Assembly (NCBI GenBank): GCA_007116445.1
Contig: SKIM01000359.1
Coordinates: forward strand, 1-9,183
Direction of reading: 5' to 3'
Length of the DNA stretch: 9,183 bases
Source: Natronohydrobacter sp.
GTDB lineage: Bacteria; Pseudomonadota; Alphaproteobacteria; Rhodobacterales; Rhodobacteraceae
Made by a program: the position numbers and the translations under genes. Of the stretch, positions 7,245-9,183 are shown piece by piece. Position 1 is the stretch's first letter, and every line of letters begins with the position of its first letter. The notes under the pieces were generated by a model that had not been told where the DNA came from, did no database searches, and worked only from the letters and a program-made list of their open reading frames with translations.

Positions 7245-9183
7245 TTATTCGGCGGCGTTCACGGCTGATGCGCCACGCAATGGCGTGCGCATGGCGGCCG
7301 CGGTTTCGGGATCGTCGTCGCGCGGAATGACCCATGGCCCCAGCCCCAGCGCGGCGAGACTATCTTCGAGTTTCTTCTTCGAAATGGGCTTGGCAACGAC
7401 ATCAAGAAAGCCCGCCGCCTCATAGAGTGCCAGTTGTTCGGGCGCGACATTGGCCGTGACCGCCACGGCAGGAGGCACGCGTTTATGCCTTGCGGCATAG
7501 GCGCGTGTGATGGCGCAAAGTGCTGAAGACCCGTCCATCTCGGGCATCATCGAATCAAACAGGAACAGGTCGAATTCTTCGTTCTGAGTGAGATCGAAGG
7601 CCAGTCGACCGTTATCGACCATGGTAAGATTGACATGCATGCCGCGCATCAGCGCGGCGATCACTTTCTGATTGACCTTGTTATCCTCGGCGATCAGCAC
7701 CCGGAGCGGAGCCTCCGGGTCAGGCATGGGCGCGGGGCCGGACCTGTCCCCCGCCTTCGCCACAAACCCCGGAATATCGGGAACACTTTCGGTCGGCAGG
7801 GGATCGTGCTGCGCGGCAGCGCTGCAGGGCGGCAATGGCAGCAGCAAGAGAACCTGCGTCCCCTGCCCGAATACTGACGACACCGACAGCGTCCCGCCCA
7901 TGGATTGCGTCAACTCACGCGCGATGGGCATGCCAAGACCTGTCCCGCCGAAGCGCCGTGTCGCGCTGGAATCGGCCTGAACGAACTCCTCGAAGATCTG
8001 GCTTTGCTGATCTTCGGTCATGCCGATGCCCGTATCTTCAATGATGACACACACATCGCCGGCCAGCTCCCCGACTTCGAGTCGGATCGTGCCCGCTTCC
8101 GTGAATTTGACCGCGTTGCTGAGGATGTTGCCAAGGATCTGCCGCAGACGCCGATCATCCCCGTTGCGCAGATCCGTTTCCCCGAGATCGATCCGGATTT
8201 CGAAGTCAACACCCTTGGCTTCGGCCGAGGCTGCGAAAGTCTGCCCGATTTCAAGCACCAGCGCCCGCAGGTTGAAGGGACGCGGCTCGATCTGCAGCTG
8301 GCCGCTTTGCACCTGTGACAGATCGAGGATGTCCGTCAGAAGCGCGAGCAATCCCCTGCCGCTGTCGCGGATTGTCTCGAGCATGCGTCTGTGCTCGCGT
8401 TCGGTGACCTGCGTATCCAGCGCCTCGGTCATGCCCAGAATGCCGTTCAGGGGCGTGCGCAATTCATGGCTCATATTCGCGAGGAAACGCGACTTCAGGC
8501 GGCTGGCTTCCTCCGCCTGGTCACGCGCCACTTCCAGAGAGCGGTTCAGCCGCGCCGCCCGAAAGGCGATCAAGGCAAAGCCCCATTGCAATGCCGAAAA
8601 TGCCACAAGGAATGTGATCGCAAGGGTGATCACGGTCACGACAAACGCGCTGACATTCAGGAAAACCATTGCGAGGCGGACCATATAGGCGATCCCGATC
8701 GCGGCGAAGGGCGCACAGGCCAGCGTCGCGAGTTCGATACCGTAAGGCAGGGCGCGCTTCCACAAATCCCGCGACAGGTAGATCCCCAGCACACCATTGA
8801 TGAAGGACGAACTGACGATCAGGCTGCCGAGATCCATCGTCGTCGCGGCAAGCACGCCCTGCGCGATCACACAGCCCAGCGCCACGCCGAGATATCGCAC
8901 GGCCGGGGGCCTGTCCCCAAGCCCGATCAACAGCGCAATATAGCCCATCATGATCCCGGACAGCATGCCCAGGATGACCATGGCCGCGCTCATCCAGAAG
9001 GGCAGCAATTGCCCCAGCATCAGCCCCACGGCGCCCAGCAGGAAGGCGATATTCGTGGCACCCAGCCATCTGAAGGCCACAGCTTCCCGTTTGGCATGGC
9101 GCCGCGCGCCCGCAAAACTGGTTAACATAAGCGAGGCGATGACCATCACCGCCGCGATGGCAATCACGACCCAGATTTCGATA
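7245..9183 (-). CDS. Membrane hybrid histidine kinase with C-terminal receiver (5' end missing)
   Basis: The reading frame stays open to the window edge, so the N terminus is outside; a GTG at 9167 could be a start but codes Val inside a hydrophobic run. Numbering from that GTG: about six or seven membrane segments lie in residues 1-203 with no recognisable extracellular sensor domain. A short linker leads to HisKA with the phosphorylated His234 in SHELRTPL, then the HATPase domain with Asn351 (N box), DTGIGM (378-383) and GGTGLGM (407-413). A proline-rich linker (445-487) precedes a receiver with acidic pocket ED (494-495), phospho-Asp538 (FDSMMPEMDG), Thr571 and Lys593. All catalytic residues are present, so it should autophosphorylate and relay to its receiver and then probably to an Hpt protein elsewhere. 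No response regulator is adjacent. The signal sensed is unknown. The stop is about 30 bases before the groES promoter. Confidence 0.92.
   Translation of the reverse strand, partial: IEIWVVIAIAAVMVIASLMLTSFAGARRHAKREAVAFRWLGATNIAFLLGAVGLMLGQLLPFWMSAAMVILGMLSGIMMGYIALLIGLGDRPPAVRYLGVALGCVIAQGVLAATTMDLGSLIVSSSFINGVLGIYLSRDLWKRALPYGIELATLACAPFAAIGIAYMVRLAMVFLNVSAFVVTVITLAITFLVAFSALQWGFALIAFRAARLNRSLEVARDQAEEASRLKSRFLANMSHELRTPLNGILGMTEALDTQVTEREHRRMLETIRDSGRGLLALLTDILDLSQVQSGQLQIEPRPFNLRALVLEIGQTFAASAEAKGVDFEIRIDLGETDLRNGDDRRLRQILGNILSNAVKFTEAGTIRLEVGELAGDVCVIIEDTGIGMTEDQQSQIFEEFVQADSSATRRFGGTGLGMPIARELTQSMGGTLSVSSVFGQGTQVLLLLPLPPCSAAAQHDPLPTESVPDIPGFVAKAGDRSGPAPMPDPEAPLRVLIAEDNKVNQKVIAALMRGMHVNLTMVDNGRLAFDLTQNEEFDLFLFDSMMPEMDGSSALCAITRAYAARHKRVPPAVAVTANVAPEQLALYEAAGFLDVVAKPISKKKLEDSLAALGLGPWVIPRDDDPETAAAMRTPLRGASAVNAAE

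Noticed and set aside
7236..7255. GCCGC/GCGGC hairpin with T-run as terminator of the kinase gene
   Set aside because: The T-run lies in the loop, not after the stem, on either strand, and the stem is only five bp.
9165..9167. GTG as the true start of the hybrid kinase
   Set aside because: The frame is open upstream to the window edge (Ile-Glu-Ile-Trp-Val before it) and the hydrophobic segment continues through it, so the gene is better treated as truncated by the window.

Overview
The window looks like ordinary core chromosome of an alphaproteobacterium, most likely of the Rhodobacteraceae (Rhodobacter/roseobacter lineage). The evidence is the high G+C coding sequence, a purE-purK pair beside a YdcH/DUF465 gene, an Hsp20 gene followed by a DUF1150 gene (a family I associate with alphaproteobacteria), and a groESL operon with a perfect CIRCE operator. 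I cannot name the genus. There are no tRNA or rRNA genes, insertion sequences, CRISPR arrays, or phage or plasmid genes. Gaps are short, none over 200 bases.

Left part (1-2360): a promoter region with a 21-bp-spaced direct repeat precedes trxB (thioredoxin reductase, +). A Nudix hydrolase (-) meets it tail to tail, and the two stop codons overlap. Divergent from the Nudix gene is a probably exported alpha/beta hydrolase (+) with a good sigma70-type promoter. Middle (2369-4196, all -): purK and purE, the two-step carboxylation of AIR in purine synthesis, overlap by 8 bases and have a probable promoter in front of purE. Upstream of that is a small DUF465 helical protein.

Heat-shock part (4293-7214): a small heat-shock protein (Hsp20) and a DUF1150 protein (+) sit behind a sequence matching the classical sigma32 (RpoH) promoter. 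They converge on groES-groEL (-), which has a consensus-like sigma70 promoter and a CIRCE operator for the HrcA repressor. A strong two-way terminator separates the convergent units. The cluster therefore holds a holdase (Hsp20) and the GroEL/ES foldase under two different heat-shock control logics.

Right part (7245-9183): the 3' part of a membrane-bound hybrid histidine kinase (-), with multiple membrane segments followed by HisKA, HATPase and receiver domains. It runs off the window edge. Its stop lies about 30 bp before the groES promoter with no visible terminator between, so read-through into groESL is possible.

I found no convincing new system. The items most worth a second look are the DUF1150 partner of Hsp20, the kinase-groESL junction, and the repeat in front of trxB.
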